NCBI RefSeq assembly: GCF_019139815.1
Contig: NZ_CP077079.1
Span: forward strand, 4,526,001 to 4,590,000
Source: Pseudomonas asgharzadehiana
GTDB lineage: Bacteria; Pseudomonadota; Gammaproteobacteria; Pseudomonadales; Pseudomonadaceae
Direction: 5' to 3'
Length of the DNA stretch: 64,000 bases
The notes below the pieces were generated by a model, which was given only the letters and a program-made list of their open reading frames with translations, was not told the origin of the DNA and did not search any database. Of this stretch, positions 36,879 to 46,153 are shown piece by piece. The first letter of the stretch is position 1, and each line of letters starts with the position of its first letter. Both the position numbers and the translations under genes were made by a program.

Positions 36879-38144
36879 TTATAAATGAGTGGTCGCGCCA
36901 GCGGCAGCGTAATTCTGGTAACTGTTCATCGTTTTTGCGATCTGCGAAATCTTGCTGGCGTAGGCCGGGTCGGTGGCGTAACCGGCTTTTTGCAACTCGC
37001 GCACAAACTGTTCCGGGTTGTCGGCCGACTTCAGTACTTCTTTATAGCGATCATTGCTTTGCAGCAAAGTCACCAGGTCATGGAAGCTGTCCTGGTAGGA
37101 GTCGTAGGAGCGGAACTGCGCCGTTTCCTTGACCATCGCCCCATCACGAAACTCGCTGGTAATCGCACGTGCCTGGCCGCCCTGCCAGCTCTGGCCGGCC
37201 TTGATGCCGAACAGGTTGTGGCTGCTGCTGCCGTCCTCGGCGCGCATCACCGATTTGCCCCAACCGGTCTCCAGGGCGGCCTGGGCCACCAGGTACTTCG
37301 GATCGACACCGATGCGCGCAGCGGCCGCCTTGGCCATCGGCAACATGGTGGCGACGAATTCATCCTGTGAACTGAACGCCTTTTTCGCCGGCGCCAATGG
37401 CGGCTGGGCCACGGCGCGGCTGTAGATCTGCATGCGGTCGCTGGGCACGGCAAAGCTGCGCGCGGCGCTGTTGACCACGTTGTCTTGCAAGGCGCTGTTA
37501 CGCAGCGGCGCGGCCTTGGCCTCGCTGGCGGCCTGGGTGGTCGGCACGATGCCGGCGAGCAGGCGATCGGTCAGCTTGCTCGGCAAGGCGATACGGCGCT
37601 GGTTCATCAGCTCCATGTCGTTGCTGTGGGCAGCAGCGGCACCGGCCTGGGGCTCGGCTACGCGGTAAGCCCACAGCGGGCGCTGACCATTGGAGCGGCC
37701 CAGCGGCCCGGTGGCCTGGGTGCCGGCGGCAATTTCGGTCGGCACATCGGCTTTTTTCGCAGGCTCGGCAGCCGCCGGGCCCTGCAAGGTGGCCGCCTGG
37801 GCGTCCACCGGTTTGTTCTTCTGCATCTGGCGCATCAGCACGTCGGCCAGGCCGATACCGCCGCCTTCGCGGGACATCGACACGGCCAATTGCTGGTCGT
37901 ACATCTCCTGATACTGCTTGGCGGCCGGGGTGTTCATCGGGTTGTCCTTGCCCAACACCTCGGTGGCCGAGCGCATCGACTTGAGCATCTCGTTGAGAAA
38001 CAGCGACTCGAACTCCTGCGCCACCTTGCGCATGTTGCCTTCGCTGTTCTTGTCGTCACCGACCTTGAGCTGGTTAAGCCGGTTCAGGTCGGAGTAAGAC
38101 CCCGAGTCCGCCGTGCTGGTAAGACCGCTCTTGCGCATATCCAT
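36879..38144 (-). CDS. flgJ: FlgJ, rod cap and peptidoglycan hydrolase
   Basis: A two-domain protein of 421 residues that caps the growing rod and opens the murein. The N-terminal Rod-binding domain is at about 35-100 (RKVAQEFESLFLNEMLKSMR), then a long Ala/Pro-rich linker, then a glucosaminidase domain (about 255-410) with the catalytic-type ALETGWGKSVMR and GIKAGQSW. ATG 38144 (MDMRKSGLTS) is chosen over ATG 38150 because the GAGG is then eight bases away and other pseudomonad FlgJ proteins begin this way. Confidence 0.95.
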   Translation of the reverse strand: MDMRKSGLTSTADSGSYSDLNRLNQLKVGDDKNSEGNMRKVAQEFESLFLNEMLKSMRSATEVLGKDNPMNTPAAKQYQEMYDQQLAVSMSREGGGIGLADVLMRQMQKNKPVDAQAATLQGPAAAEPAKKADVPTEIAAGTQATGPLGRSNGQRPLWAYRVAEPQAGAAAAHSNDMELMNQRRIALPSKLTDRLLAGIVPTTQAASEAKAAPLRNSALQDNVVNSAARSFAVPSDRMQIYSRAVAQPPLAPAKKAFSSQDEFVATMLPMAKAAAARIGVDPKYLVAQAALETGWGKSVMRAEDGSSSHNLFGIKAGQSWQGGQARAITSEFRDGAMVKETAQFRSYDSYQDSFHDLVTLLQSNDRYKEVLKSADNPEQFVRELQKAGYATDPAYASKISQIAKTMNSYQNYAAAGATTHL

Positions 38145-38154
38145 GACCATGGCC

Positions 38155-39270
38155 TCAGATCACGATCAGGTCGGCTTGAAGGGCGCCGGCCTGTTTCAAG
38201 GCTTCGAGGATCGCCATCAAGTCGCCGGGGGCTGCGCCCACCTGGTTCACCGCGCGGACAATTTCATCCAGGGTGGTACCGGGGCCGAACTTGAACATCG
38301 GCTTGGCTTCTTGCTGGGCATTGACCCGCGAGCGTGGCACCACGGCAGTCTGGCCATTGGACAGCGGCCCGGGCTGGCTGACGATCGGGTCTTCGGTGAT
38401 GGTCACGGTCAGGCTGCCGTGGGTCACCGCGGCCGGCGACACCTTGACGTTCTGGCCGATCACGATGGTGCCGGTACGCGAGTTGATGATGACTTTGGCC
38501 ACGGCCTGGCCCGGGTCGACTTCGAGGTTTTCCAGGATCGACAGGTAATCCACGCGCTGGCTTGGGTCCAGCGGCGCGGTTACACGGATCGAGCCGCCAT
38601 CGATGGCCTGGGCCACGCCAGGGCCGAGCATATCGTTGATCTTGTCGACCACGCGCTTGGCGGTGGTGAAGTCGGAGCGGTTGAGGTTCAGGGTCAGGCT
38701 ATTGCCCTGGTTGAAACCGCTGGGCACGGTACGTTCCACCGTGGCGCCGCCGGGAATACGACCGGCCGACGGCACGTTGACGGTGATCTTCGAACCGTCA
38801 CGGCCCTCGGCGTCAAACCCGCCCACCACCAGGTTGCCCTGGGCGATGGCGTAGACGTTGCCGTCGATACCTTTGAGCGGCGTCATCAGCAAGGTGCCAC
38901 CACGCAGGCTTTTCGAGTTACCGATGGACGACACGGTAATGTCCACCGCCTGGCCCGGCTTTGAAAACGCCGGTAATTCGGCGCTGATGGACACTGCCGC
39001 GACGTTCTTGAGTTGCACGTTGCCCGAGCCCGCCGGCACCTTGATGCCGAACTGCGAGAGCATGTTGTTGAAGGTCTGCAGGGTGAACGGGGTCTGAGTG
39101 GTCTGGTCACCCGTACCGTTGAGCCCTACCACCAGGCCGTAGCCGATCAACTGGTTGGACCGCACGCCGGAGATGCTGGCGATGTCTTTCAGGCGCTCGG
39201 CCTGGGCGACAGCGCTCAACGAGAGCAGGAGTGCGGCCGCCATCAGCTGTTTGAGTTTCAAAGTGGCCAC
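38155..39270 (-). CDS. flgI: FlgI, P-ring protein
   Basis: The periplasmic P ring acts as the bushing of the rod in the peptidoglycan layer. The 371-residue precursor has a Sec signal peptide ending near AVAQA (residue 24) and the conserved [15 protein letters not shown] motif just after it. The start is uncertain: GTG 39270 directly follows the flgH stop without a clear ribosome binding site, while TTG 39258 or ATG 39243 would give shorter signal peptides. The mature protein is the same in each case. It is followed by flgJ after 10 bases. Confidence 0.95.
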   Translation of the reverse strand: MATLKLKQLMAAALLLSLSAVAQAERLKDIASISGVRSNQLIGYGLVVGLNGTGDQTTQTPFTLQTFNNMLSQFGIKVPAGSGNVQLKNVAAVSISAELPAFSKPGQAVDITVSSIGNSKSLRGGTLLMTPLKGIDGNVYAIAQGNLVVGGFDAEGRDGSKITVNVPSAGRIPGGATVERTVPSGFNQGNSLTLNLNRSDFTTAKRVVDKINDMLGPGVAQAIDGGSIRVTAPLDPSQRVDYLSILENLEVDPGQAVAKVIINSRTGTIVIGQNVKVSPAAVTHGSLTVTITEDPIVSQPGPLSNGQTAVVPRSRVNAQQEAKPMFKFGPGTTLDEIVRAVNQVGAAPGDLMAILEALKQAGALQADLIVI

Positions 39271-39966
39271 CTAGAAAGGGAACAGCGGGCTAAGGAAGAA
39301 ACGGTCGAACCAGCCCGGCTGGCTTGCATCAGCGAACGCGCCGGTGCCGGAATAGGTAATGCGTGCATCGGCAATCCGCGTGGACGGCACGGTGTTGTCG
39401 GTGGAGATGTCATCGGCGCGCACCATGCCGGCGATGCGTACCAGCTCGTCACCGGTGTTGAGGGTCATCCACTTCTCACCGCGCACGGCGATGATGCCGT
39501 TGGGCAATACATCGGCCACGGTCACGGTGATCGAACCGGTCAGGCTGTTGCCCTGCCCTGCCGCGCTCTTGCCGTTGGTGGCACGGTCGCCGCTGTAGCC
39601 GGCGCTCAGGCTCAGGTCGCCATCGCCCAACGGGTTATTGACGTTGGGCACCGCGCCGAACAACGAGGTCAGGCCAATGCCCGCCTTGCTGGTTTTACCC
39701 ACCTGGGAGTTGGCGTTCTTGCTCGCCTGGGTGCGCTCGTTGAGGGTGATGGTGATGATGTCACCGACCCGGAACGCCTTGCGGTCGCTGTACAGGTTCT
39801 GTTCGAAACCGGCCTGGTAGATCGAGCCATTGTTGGCCGCCGCCGGCAACGGCGTGCGCGGCAACACCGGCGCGTAGTACGGGTCATTGGGTTTTGGCGT
39901 CGGGGCGACGCAGCCCGCGAGCACGGCAATCCCACTCAATGCCAGAACGGAAACATAGCGATTCAT
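39271..39966 (-). CDS. flgH: FlgH, L-ring lipoprotein
   Basis: The outer-membrane L ring surrounds the rod. The 231-residue precursor has a lipoprotein signal with lipobox LAGC (Cys19), then the FlgH domain: [38 protein letters not shown] and the C-terminal [20 protein letters not shown], all family-typical. It is located between flgG (52 bases) and flgI (abutting). Confidence 0.97.
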   Translation of the reverse strand: MNRYVSVLALSGIAVLAGCVAPTPKPNDPYYAPVLPRTPLPAAANNGSIYQAGFEQNLYSDRKAFRVGDIITITLNERTQASKNANSQVGKTSKAGIGLTSLFGAVPNVNNPLGDGDLSLSAGYSGDRATNGKSAAGQGNSLTGSITVTVADVLPNGIIAVRGEKWMTLNTGDELVRIAGMVRADDISTDNTVPSTRIADARITYSGTGAFADASQPGWFDRFFLSPLFPF

Positions 39967-40018
39967 GACCCTACCTCACGGTGTTGCAGGCGCCCTCAAG
40001 AGCGCCCCATAGACTTGA

Positions 40019-40804
40019 TTACAGATTCTGCGTTACGAACGAAAGCATCTGGTCGGCGGTGGAGATCACCTTGGAGTTCATCTCGTAGGCGCGCTGAGTG
40101 GTGATCATGTTGACCATCTCTTCAACGGTGCTCACGTTGGACGTTTCCAGGGTGCTTTGCAGCGTGGTACCGAAACCGTTCAGGCCAGGGGTGCCGATTT
40201 GCGGCGCGCCGCTGGAGGCGGTTTCCAGGAACAGGTTGTTGCCCATCGCCTGCAGGCCGGCCGGGTTGATGAAGTCGGCGGTTTGCAGGTTGCCGATCAC
40301 TTGCGACGCCGGGTTGCCGGCCACGGTGATCGACACGGTGCCGTCGTTGCCGACAGTGAAGGTCTTGGCATCGGCCGGCACGATCACGGCCGGTTCCAGG
40401 GAGAACCCGTTGGCGGTGACGATCTGGCCATTGGAGTCCAGGTGGAAGGTACCGTCACGGGTGTAGGACGTGGTGCCATCCGGTTGCAGGATCTGGAAGA
40501 AACCACGGCCGTTGATGGCCATGTCCAGCGGCTGGCCGGTCTGCTGCAGGTTGCCGGCGCTGAAGTTTTTCTGGGTGCCGACAATTGCCACACCTGTACC
40601 CAATTGCAGGCCCGACGGCAGTTCGCTGTCCTGGGTCGACTGGGCGCCAGGCTGCTTCTTGATCTGATAGAGCAGGTCCTGGAATTCGGCGCGGTCACGT
40701 TTGAAACCCGTGGTCGACACGTTGGCCAGGTTGTTGGAAATGGTGGTCAGGTTGGTGTCCTGGGCGGACAGGCCTGTTTTGGCAACCCATAGAGCCGGAA
40801 GCAT
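40019..40804 (-). CDS. flgG: FlgG, distal rod protein
   Basis: A 261-residue distal rod protein, standard length. The N-terminal rod motif (TTISNNLANVSTTGFKRDRAEFQ) with the FlgG-specific QDLLYQ segment after it, and the C-terminal SNVSTVEEMVNMITTQRAYE then MNSKVISTADQML, are nearly invariant in the family. It lies 57 bases after flgF in the same operon. Confidence 0.98.
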   Translation of the reverse strand: MLPALWVAKTGLSAQDTNLTTISNNLANVSTTGFKRDRAEFQDLLYQIKKQPGAQSTQDSELPSGLQLGTGVAIVGTQKNFSAGNLQQTGQPLDMAINGRGFFQILQPDGTTSYTRDGTFHLDSNGQIVTANGFSLEPAVIVPADAKTFTVGNDGTVSITVAGNPASQVIGNLQTADFINPAGLQAMGNNLFLETASSGAPQIGTPGLNGFGTTLQSTLETSNVSTVEEMVNMITTQRAYEMNSKVISTADQMLSFVTQNL

Positions 40805-40861
40805 GCTGTTCTCCTCTGTGCGCCTGTTTGTTGGCGCCGTGCTGCGAAATTAGTGAATGAC

Positions 40862-41602
40862 TTAGCTCATCTGCATGACGCGAGTCATGGCCTGGTCGTC
40901 TTCCTTGGCGCTGTTCATCATCTTGATGTGCAGCTCGAATTGCTTGGAGAGCGCCAATACCGCCGTCATTTCTTCCACAGCATTGACGTTGCTCGCCTGC
41001 AGGAAACCCGAGGTCAGCTTGACGCTCGCATCGACCACGGCCGGCTGGCCATCCTTGGTGTGGATGGTGCCATCGAGGCCCTTGTTCATGTTCTTGAGGT
41101 CCGGCTGGACCAGCTTGATGCGGTCTACCTCGGCCATCACGCGCGGGCCTTCGCCCATGGCGCGAATGCTGATGGTGCCGTCGGCGCCCACTTCAATCTT
41201 CTGCTGCGGCGGTACGGCAATCGGCCCACCGTTGCCCATGATCGGCATGCCGTTACCGGCACGCAGCACGCCCAATGCATCGACGTTCATGCTGGCGCTG
41301 CGCACGTAGGCTTCGCCGCCATCCGGGGTTTGCACGGCCATCCAGCCATCACCATTGACGGCCACGTCCAGGTCACGACCGGTTTCGATCATCGCGCCAG
41401 GGCTGAAATCGGTGGCTGGGCGTTCGGTCATGGCAAACGCCCGCGCCGGAAAGCTGTCACCGAACACCGGCATCGAACGCGCCTGTTCCAGGTCACGCTG
41501 AAAACCGTTGGTGGAAATGTTCGCCAAGTTGTTGGCATGGGCCTTCTGCGCCAGTGCATTCTGGCTGGCGCCGGTCATTGCCACATAAAGGTACTTGTCC
41601 AC
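40862..41602 (-). CDS. flgF: FlgF, proximal rod protein
   Basis: A 246-residue rod protein: N-terminal ANNLANISTNGFQRDLEQAR and C-terminal SNVNAVEEMTAVLALSKQFE are the flagellar rod motifs. The start is GTG 41602 (VDKYLYVAMTGASQ), with GAGG spaced normally upstream and the alignment of the family beginning here; a frame open to 41707 would read through the promoter region. It is the first gene of flgFGHIJKL; flgBCDE, which precede it in many bacteria, are absent and the next gene upstream is phhR. Confidence 0.96.
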   Translation of the reverse strand: MDKYLYVAMTGASQNALAQKAHANNLANISTNGFQRDLEQARSMPVFGDSFPARAFAMTERPATDFSPGAMIETGRDLDVAVNGDGWMAVQTPDGGEAYVRSASMNVDALGVLRAGNGMPIMGNGGPIAVPPQQKIEVGADGTISIRAMGEGPRVMAEVDRIKLVQPDLKNMNKGLDGTIHTKDGQPAVVDASVKLTSGFLQASNVNAVEEMTAVLALSKQFELHIKMMNSAKEDDQAMTRVMQMS

Positions 41603-41659
41603 ACTCTTTCCTCTTTCTGACGCAGGCTTGCCGCCTACCGCTGTACTGAGGAGGCTTAA

Positions 41660-41674
41660 GCAATTTGCGAACCA
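41660..41674 (-). promoter_or_regulatory. Sigma54 promoter of the flgF operon
   Basis: The minus strand reads TGGTTCGCAAATTGC followed by T, with GG and GC 10 bases apart and a full TTGCT block; only the -24 flank (TTC for CAC) is off consensus. A start near 41648 would give a leader of about 45 bases. This supports flgFGHIJKL as an independent transcription unit. Confidence 0.78.
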
Positions 41675-41796
41675 ACTTTTCAAAAGAGGACGAAGCCCAG
41701 CAACCACGGGGGCTTGCGCAAAGGCATTAAAAAATATGGAGGGAGGGATAGTCGAAAAAACGGCGGACTACTGCCGCTTACGGCAACGGCGCAGAT

Positions 41797-41828
41797 CAAT
41801 GTGAGAGGGTGTAGCCCCCTCCCACCTT
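41797..41828. repeat. Decayed REP sequence after phhR
   Basis: Reads TCAATGTGAGAGGGTGTAGC then CCCCTCCCACCT on the plus strand, an imperfect copy of the REP palindrome directly after the phhR stop codon at 41832. It may serve as the end signal of phhR but has no T run. Confidence 0.6.
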
Positions 41829-41831
41829 GGG

Positions 41832-43394
41832 TTATTTGTCGGCCTTGAGAATCTCGTAATCGCGCAGTTTGTTGGCGATGGTGGTATGCGACACGCCCAG
41901 TCGCTTGCCCAATTGCCGACTGCTGGGGTGCTCGGCATACAAACTTTCCAGCACCGCCTTCTCGAAGCGCCCGACAATCGCCTCCAAGCCGCCCTCCAGG
42001 GAAAAATCGCCAAGCGGCTGACGCACGCCATAGTCCGGCAGGCGAATATGCTCAGCCTTGACCGTCCCGCCCTCGCACAACGACACCGCCTGGAACAGCA
42101 CGTTTTCCAACTGCCGCACATTGCCCGGCCAGTGGTAGTGGCTGAGCTTGTCCATCGCGGCAGGCGCCAACCTGGGCAGCGGGCAGCCGATCTGCCGACT
42201 GGCCTGATCGAGAAAGTGCTCGACCAACGGCGCCAGGCCATCGAGGCATTCGCGCAGTGGCGGAATATGCAATGACAGCACGTTGAGGCGGTGATAGAGG
42301 TCCTGGCGGAATTCGCCACGGGCGCACAGTTCGGACAAATCGACCTGGGTCGCGCAGATCACCCGCACATCCAGGTACACCTCCTCATCGCTGCCGACCC
42401 GTCGGAAGCAGCCGTCCTGCAGAAAGCGCAGCAATTTCACCTGCAGGCGCGCGCTCATTTCCCCGACGCCATCCAGAAACAACGTACCGCCCGCCGTCAG
42501 TTCCAACAGCCCCAACTTGCCCTCGGCCCGCGCGCCTTCAAACGCGCCAGGTCCATAGCCGAACAGCTCGGTCTCGGCCATCGATTCGGGCAAACCGGCG
42601 CAGTTCAACGCCATCAGCGGCGATTGGCCACGCGGGCTGGCCAGGTGACAGGCGCGCGCCAGCAGCTCTTTGCCGGTGCCGGTTTCGCCTTCTATTAATA
42701 GAGGCGCGTCCAGCGGTGCCATGCGCCGGGCTTCACGCACCACCGCCGCCATGACTCTGGAACTTTGGAAAATGCTGTCAAAGCCGCGCAGCTCCTGCTT
42801 GCGCACGTTGTAGATGCGCTCCCCCACACGGTCGGCGCGGTGCAGGGTCAGCACGGCGCCGGCCATGGCTTCGCTGTCATCGTGCTCGGACGATTGCAGC
42901 GGCGCGATATCCGCCAGGAACACGTCGCCCTTGACCTTGACCCGCAGGCCGTTGATCCGCGATTTGCTCGCACGCACCAACTCCGGCAGGTCGAAATCCT
43001 CGGCATAGCGCGACAGCGGAATGCCCGGCACCTCGTCCACCCGCACACCGAGCAACTGCGCCGCCGCACGGTTGGCGGCGACGATGGAGCCGCCCATATC
43101 GATGGACAGCACCGGGAACTCCAGGGCGCCGAGCAACGCGTTGAGTTCCATGTGTCGACGCTCGCTGGGCATCAGCCCTACCCTTTTCACGCCAAACACC
43201 CCGGCAATCGCTTCGAACTGCGGGCGCAGTGCCTGGAACTGCATGTTCACCAGGTTCGGGCAAAACAAATAGATGGCATTGCCATGTTCCCCGCCGACCT
43301 CGCCCTTGGCGACGTTGACGCCGTACTCCACCAGCAGGTTGAGAATGTCCCGCAGGATGCCGATGCGGTTCTGGCAGTGCACTTTGATACGCAT
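41832..43394 (-). CDS. phhR: PhhR, TyrR-like regulator of aromatic amino acid catabolism
   Basis: A 520-residue TyrR-family activator of the phh operon, responding to phenylalanine/tyrosine. It has an ACT domain (about 1-70, MRIKVHCQNRIGILRDILNL), a PAS domain (about 80-190), an AAA+ domain (GETGTGKELLARA; GGTLFLDGVGEMS) and a C-terminal HTH (RQLGKRLGVSHTTIANKLRD). The loop that contacts sigma54 reads GAFEGA rather than GAFTGA, as in TyrR-type proteins that work with sigma70. ATG 43394 aligns with TyrR; the frame continues 21 codons upstream. It is divergent from phhA. Confidence 0.95.
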   Translation of the reverse strand: MRIKVHCQNRIGILRDILNLLVEYGVNVAKGEVGGEHGNAIYLFCPNLVNMQFQALRPQFEAIAGVFGVKRVGLMPSERRHMELNALLGALEFPVLSIDMGGSIVAANRAAAQLLGVRVDEVPGIPLSRYAEDFDLPELVRASKSRINGLRVKVKGDVFLADIAPLQSSEHDDSEAMAGAVLTLHRADRVGERIYNVRKQELRGFDSIFQSSRVMAAVVREARRMAPLDAPLLIEGETGTGKELLARACHLASPRGQSPLMALNCAGLPESMAETELFGYGPGAFEGARAEGKLGLLELTAGGTLFLDGVGEMSARLQVKLLRFLQDGCFRRVGSDEEVYLDVRVICATQVDLSELCARGEFRQDLYHRLNVLSLHIPPLRECLDGLAPLVEHFLDQASRQIGCPLPRLAPAAMDKLSHYHWPGNVRQLENVLFQAVSLCEGGTVKAEHIRLPDYGVRQPLGDFSLEGGLEAIVGRFEKAVLESLYAEHPSSRQLGKRLGVSHTTIANKLRDYEILKADK

Positions 43395-43514
43395 GAAGAG
43401 GCCCGAACAATGGGTAGGCGCCGCGTCTTTTTGTCGCTGGGCGCAGATAGTCGTCAAGATTATGTTACAGCCTGTGAGCTTTTCACAGCCCGGCGCGGCG
43501 ATGGGCTACAGAAA

Positions 43515-43532
43515 CGTAACGAATACTTTACG
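43515..43532. promoter_or_regulatory. Candidate PhhR (TyrR-type) operator
   Basis: CGTAACGAATACTTTACG is an 18-base imperfect palindrome that fits TGTAAA-N6-TTTACA except at three positions, with the key G and C correctly spaced. It lies about 120 bases before phhA and phhR in their shared 257-base control region. A second palindrome, TGTGAGCTTTTCACA at 43473-43487, lies 27 bases away and could be a weaker box or a site for a CRP/Vfr-type protein. Confidence 0.6.
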
Positions 43533-43651
43533 AAAAGCCGCGTCTTTTCCTACAAGAACACCGCGCAGGCGGGTGGAATCCTGCCCTTCACGGGTTATCA
43601 ATAGGTACATCGCAGGACATAACAAGAACGAATGCCTAGCAGGAGAACCGT

Positions 43652-44443
43652 ATGAAGCAGACGCACTACGTGGCCCGCGAGCCCGATGCGCAAGGTTTTA
43701 TCCACTACCCGCCGGAAGAACACGCGGTGTGGAACACCCTGATCACACGTCAGTTGAAAGTGATCGAGGGTCGCGCCTGCCAGGAATACCTGGACGGCAT
43801 CGACAAGCTCGGCCTGCCGCTGGACCGCATCCCCCAGTTGGGCGAAATCAACGCCGTGCTGGCCGAAACCACCGGCTGGCAAGTCGCACGGGTACCGGCG
43901 TTGATTCCCTTCCAGACTTTTTTCGAATTGCTCGCCAGCAAGCAGTTTCCGGTGGCGACCTTTATTCGTACCCGTGAAGAACTGGACTACCTGCAAGAGC
44001 CGGATATTTTCCACGAGATCTTCGGCCACTGCCCCCTGCTGACCAACCCCTGGTTCGCTGAATTCACCCACACCTACGGCAAACTCGGCCTGGCGGCCAC
44101 CAAGGAGCAGCGGGTGTACCTGGCGCGCCTGTACTGGATGACCATCGAGTTCGGCCTGGTGGACACTCCCCAGGGTCGACGCATCTACGGCGGCGGGATC
44201 CTGTCGTCGCCCAAGGAGACGGTGTACAGCCTGTCCTCCGAGCCCGAGCACCAGGCCTTCGACCCGCTGGAGGCGATGCGCACGCCGTATCGCATCGACA
44301 TCCTGCAACCGCTCTATTTTGTGCTGCCCGAGCTCAAGCGCCTGTTCGAGGTAGCCCAGGAAGACATCATGGGCATGGTCGAACGCGGCATGCAGCTGGG
44401 TCTGCACGCCCCCAAGTTCCCGCCCAAACCCAAAGCCGCGTGA
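43652..44443 (+). CDS. phhA: PhhA, phenylalanine 4-monooxygenase
   Basis: Hydroxylates phenylalanine to tyrosine using O2 and tetrahydropterin, in the cytosol. The 263-residue protein has the short bacterial form with no regulatory domain. The iron ligands are visible: His121 and His126 in FHEIFGHCPLL and Glu166 in YWMTIEFGLV. The start codon is preceded by AGCAGGAG. It is the first gene of phhABC, divergent from phhR; the tyrosine formed would feed the homogentisate route encoded elsewhere. Confidence 0.97.
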   Translation: MKQTHYVAREPDAQGFIHYPPEEHAVWNTLITRQLKVIEGRACQEYLDGIDKLGLPLDRIPQLGEINAVLAETTGWQVARVPALIPFQTFFELLASKQFPVATFIRTREELDYLQEPDIFHEIFGHCPLLTNPWFAEFTHTYGKLGLAATKEQRVYLARLYWMTIEFGLVDTPQGRRIYGGGILSSPKETVYSLSSEPEHQAFDPLEAMRTPYRIDILQPLYFVLPELKRLFEVAQEDIMGMVERGMQLGLHAPKFPPKPKAA

Positions 44444-44542
44444 ACCACGATTTTTATGGCCAGGTGAGCCTTTTCCCTGGCCCCGCGTTGCTTTAGGGTG
44501 ACGCTCACTGATCTTCAATCATTCGAATTCAGGACACCGCAC

Positions 44543-44899
44543 ATGACCACCTTGAACCAAGCCCACTGCGAAGCCTGCCGCGCCGATGCCCCACAGGTCA
44601 GCGATGAAGAACTGCCGGTACTGATCAAGCAGATCCCCGACTGGAACATCGAAGTACGCGACGGTGTGATGCAGCTGGAAAAAGTCTTCCTGTTCAAGAA
44701 CTTCAAGTTTGCCCTGGCCTTTACCAACGCCATGGGTGAAATCTCCGAAGCCGAAGGCCATCACCCAGGCCTGCTCACCGAGTGGGGCAAAGTCACCGTG
44801 ACCTGGTGGAGCCACTCGATCAAGGGCCTGCACCGCAACGACTTCATCATGGCCGCGCGCACCGACGAAGTGGCCAAGACCGCCGAGGGCCGCAAGTAA
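44543..44899 (+). CDS. phhB: PhhB, pterin-4a-carbinolamine dehydratase
   Basis: Recycles the oxidised pterin cofactor made by PhhA. The 118-residue protein has the family motif [19 protein letters not shown] with the catalytic paired histidines, then [21 protein letters not shown] 44543 ([12 protein letters not shown]) is used; a frame open 15 codons earlier lacks similarity. It is located 99 bases after phhA and overlaps phhC by one base (TAATG). Confidence 0.96.
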   Translation: MTTLNQAHCEACRADAPQVSDEELPVLIKQIPDWNIEVRDGVMQLEKVFLFKNFKFALAFTNAMGEISEAEGHHPGLLTEWGKVTVTWWSHSIKGLHRNDFIMAARTDEVAKTAEGRK

Positions 44900-46092
44900 T
44901 GCATTTCGATGCCATTGGCCGCGTACCCGGCGACCCGATCCTGGGGCTGATGGACCTGTACGCCCAGGATCCCAACCCGAACAAGTTCGATCTGGGCGTG
45001 GGCGTGTACAAGGACGACCAGGGCCTGACGCCGATTCCCCCTTCGGTGAAGCTGGCGGAGCAGCGCCTGGTGGAGCGGCAAACCACCAAGACCTACATCG
45101 GCGGCCACGGCGATGCAGCCTTCGGCGCGTTGATCAGCGAACTGGTGCTCGGTGCCGATTGCGCGCTGATTCGCGACCGCCGTGCCGGCGCCACCCAGAC
45201 GCCTGGCGGCACCGGCGCCCTGCGCCTGAGCGCCGACTTTATCGCCCACAGCCTGCCCGGCCGGGGCGTGTGGCTGAGCAACCCGACCTGGCCGATCCAC
45301 GAAACCATCTTCGCCAAGGCCGGCCTCAAGGTCAGCCACTACCCCTACGTAGGCGCGGACAACCGCCTGGATGTAGCCGCGATGCTGGCAACATTGGCCC
45401 GCGTACCCGAGGGTGATGTGGTGCTGCTGCATGCCTGTTGCCACAACCCCACCGGTTTCGACCTGTCCCGGGATGACTGGCGCCAAGTGCTGCAGATCGT
45501 GCGCGAGCGCCAGTTGCTGCCGCTGATCGACTTTGCCTACCAGGGTTTCGGCGATGGCCTGGAGCAAGACGCCTGGGCCGTGCGATTGTTTGCCGCCGAA
45601 CTGCCGGAAGTGCTGGTCACCAGTTCTTGCTCGAAGAACTTCGGCCTGTACCGCGACCGGGTCGGCGCGCTGATCGTGTGCGCCGCGGATGCCGAGAAGC
45701 TGACGGATGTACGCAGCCAACTGGCGAATATCGCGCGCAACCTGTGGTCGACGCCGCCGGATCATGGCGCGGCCGTGGTCGCGACCATCCTCGGTGATGC
45801 CCAGTTGAAAAAGCAGTGGAGCGACGAGGTCGAAGCCATGCGTTCACGGATCGCGCAGTTGCGTTCCGGGCTGGTGGAGGCGCTCGCGCCCCATGGGCTG
45901 GCCGAGCGGTTTGCGCATATTGGCGCGCAACGCGGGATGTTTTCCTACACCGGTTTGAACGCCGAGCAGGTCAAGCAACTGCGCGAGAAGCACAGTGTGT
46001 ATATGGTCAGTTCGGGCCGGGCCAACGTGGCCGGGGCGGATGCAACGCGGTTGGCGCTATTGGCCGAAGCGATCGCCGACGTCTGCAACTGA
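44899..46092 (+). CDS. phhC: PhhC, aromatic amino acid aminotransferase
   Basis: A class I PLP-dependent aminotransferase of 397 residues that converts tyrosine/phenylalanine to the keto acids, using 2-oxoglutarate. Expected landmarks are GVGVYKDDQG near the N terminus, HACCHNPTGFDLS in the middle, DFAYQGFGDG, and the PLP-binding Lys246 in SSCSKNFGLYRDRVG. The start [17 protein letters not shown] is typical of aspartate/tyrosine aminotransferases. It is the last gene of phhABC, closed by a hairpin at 46104-46139. Confidence 0.95.
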   Translation: MHFDAIGRVPGDPILGLMDLYAQDPNPNKFDLGVGVYKDDQGLTPIPPSVKLAEQRLVERQTTKTYIGGHGDAAFGALISELVLGADCALIRDRRAGATQTPGGTGALRLSADFIAHSLPGRGVWLSNPTWPIHETIFAKAGLKVSHYPYVGADNRLDVAAMLATLARVPEGDVVLLHACCHNPTGFDLSRDDWRQVLQIVRERQLLPLIDFAYQGFGDGLEQDAWAVRLFAAELPEVLVTSSCSKNFGLYRDRVGALIVCAADAEKLTDVRSQLANIARNLWSTPPDHGAAVVATILGDAQLKKQWSDEVEAMRSRIAQLRSGLVEALAPHGLAERFAHIGAQRGMFSYTGLNAEQVKQLREKHSVYMVSSGRANVAGADATRLALLAEAIADVCN

Positions 46093-46103
46093 ACAAACCG
46101 GTT

Positions 46104-46139
46104 CAAATGAGGGAGGGGTTTTCCACCTCCCTCATTTGG
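46104..46139 (+). terminator. Hairpin after phhC
   Basis: AAATGAGGGAGG and CCTCCCTCATTT pair around a TTTTCCA-type loop, starting 12 bases after the phhC stop. No strong T run follows on the plus strand; it also faces the end of the convergent phosphoesterase gene and may serve both. Confidence 0.7.
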
Positions 46140-46153
46140 ACTGTGGTTGGCCT

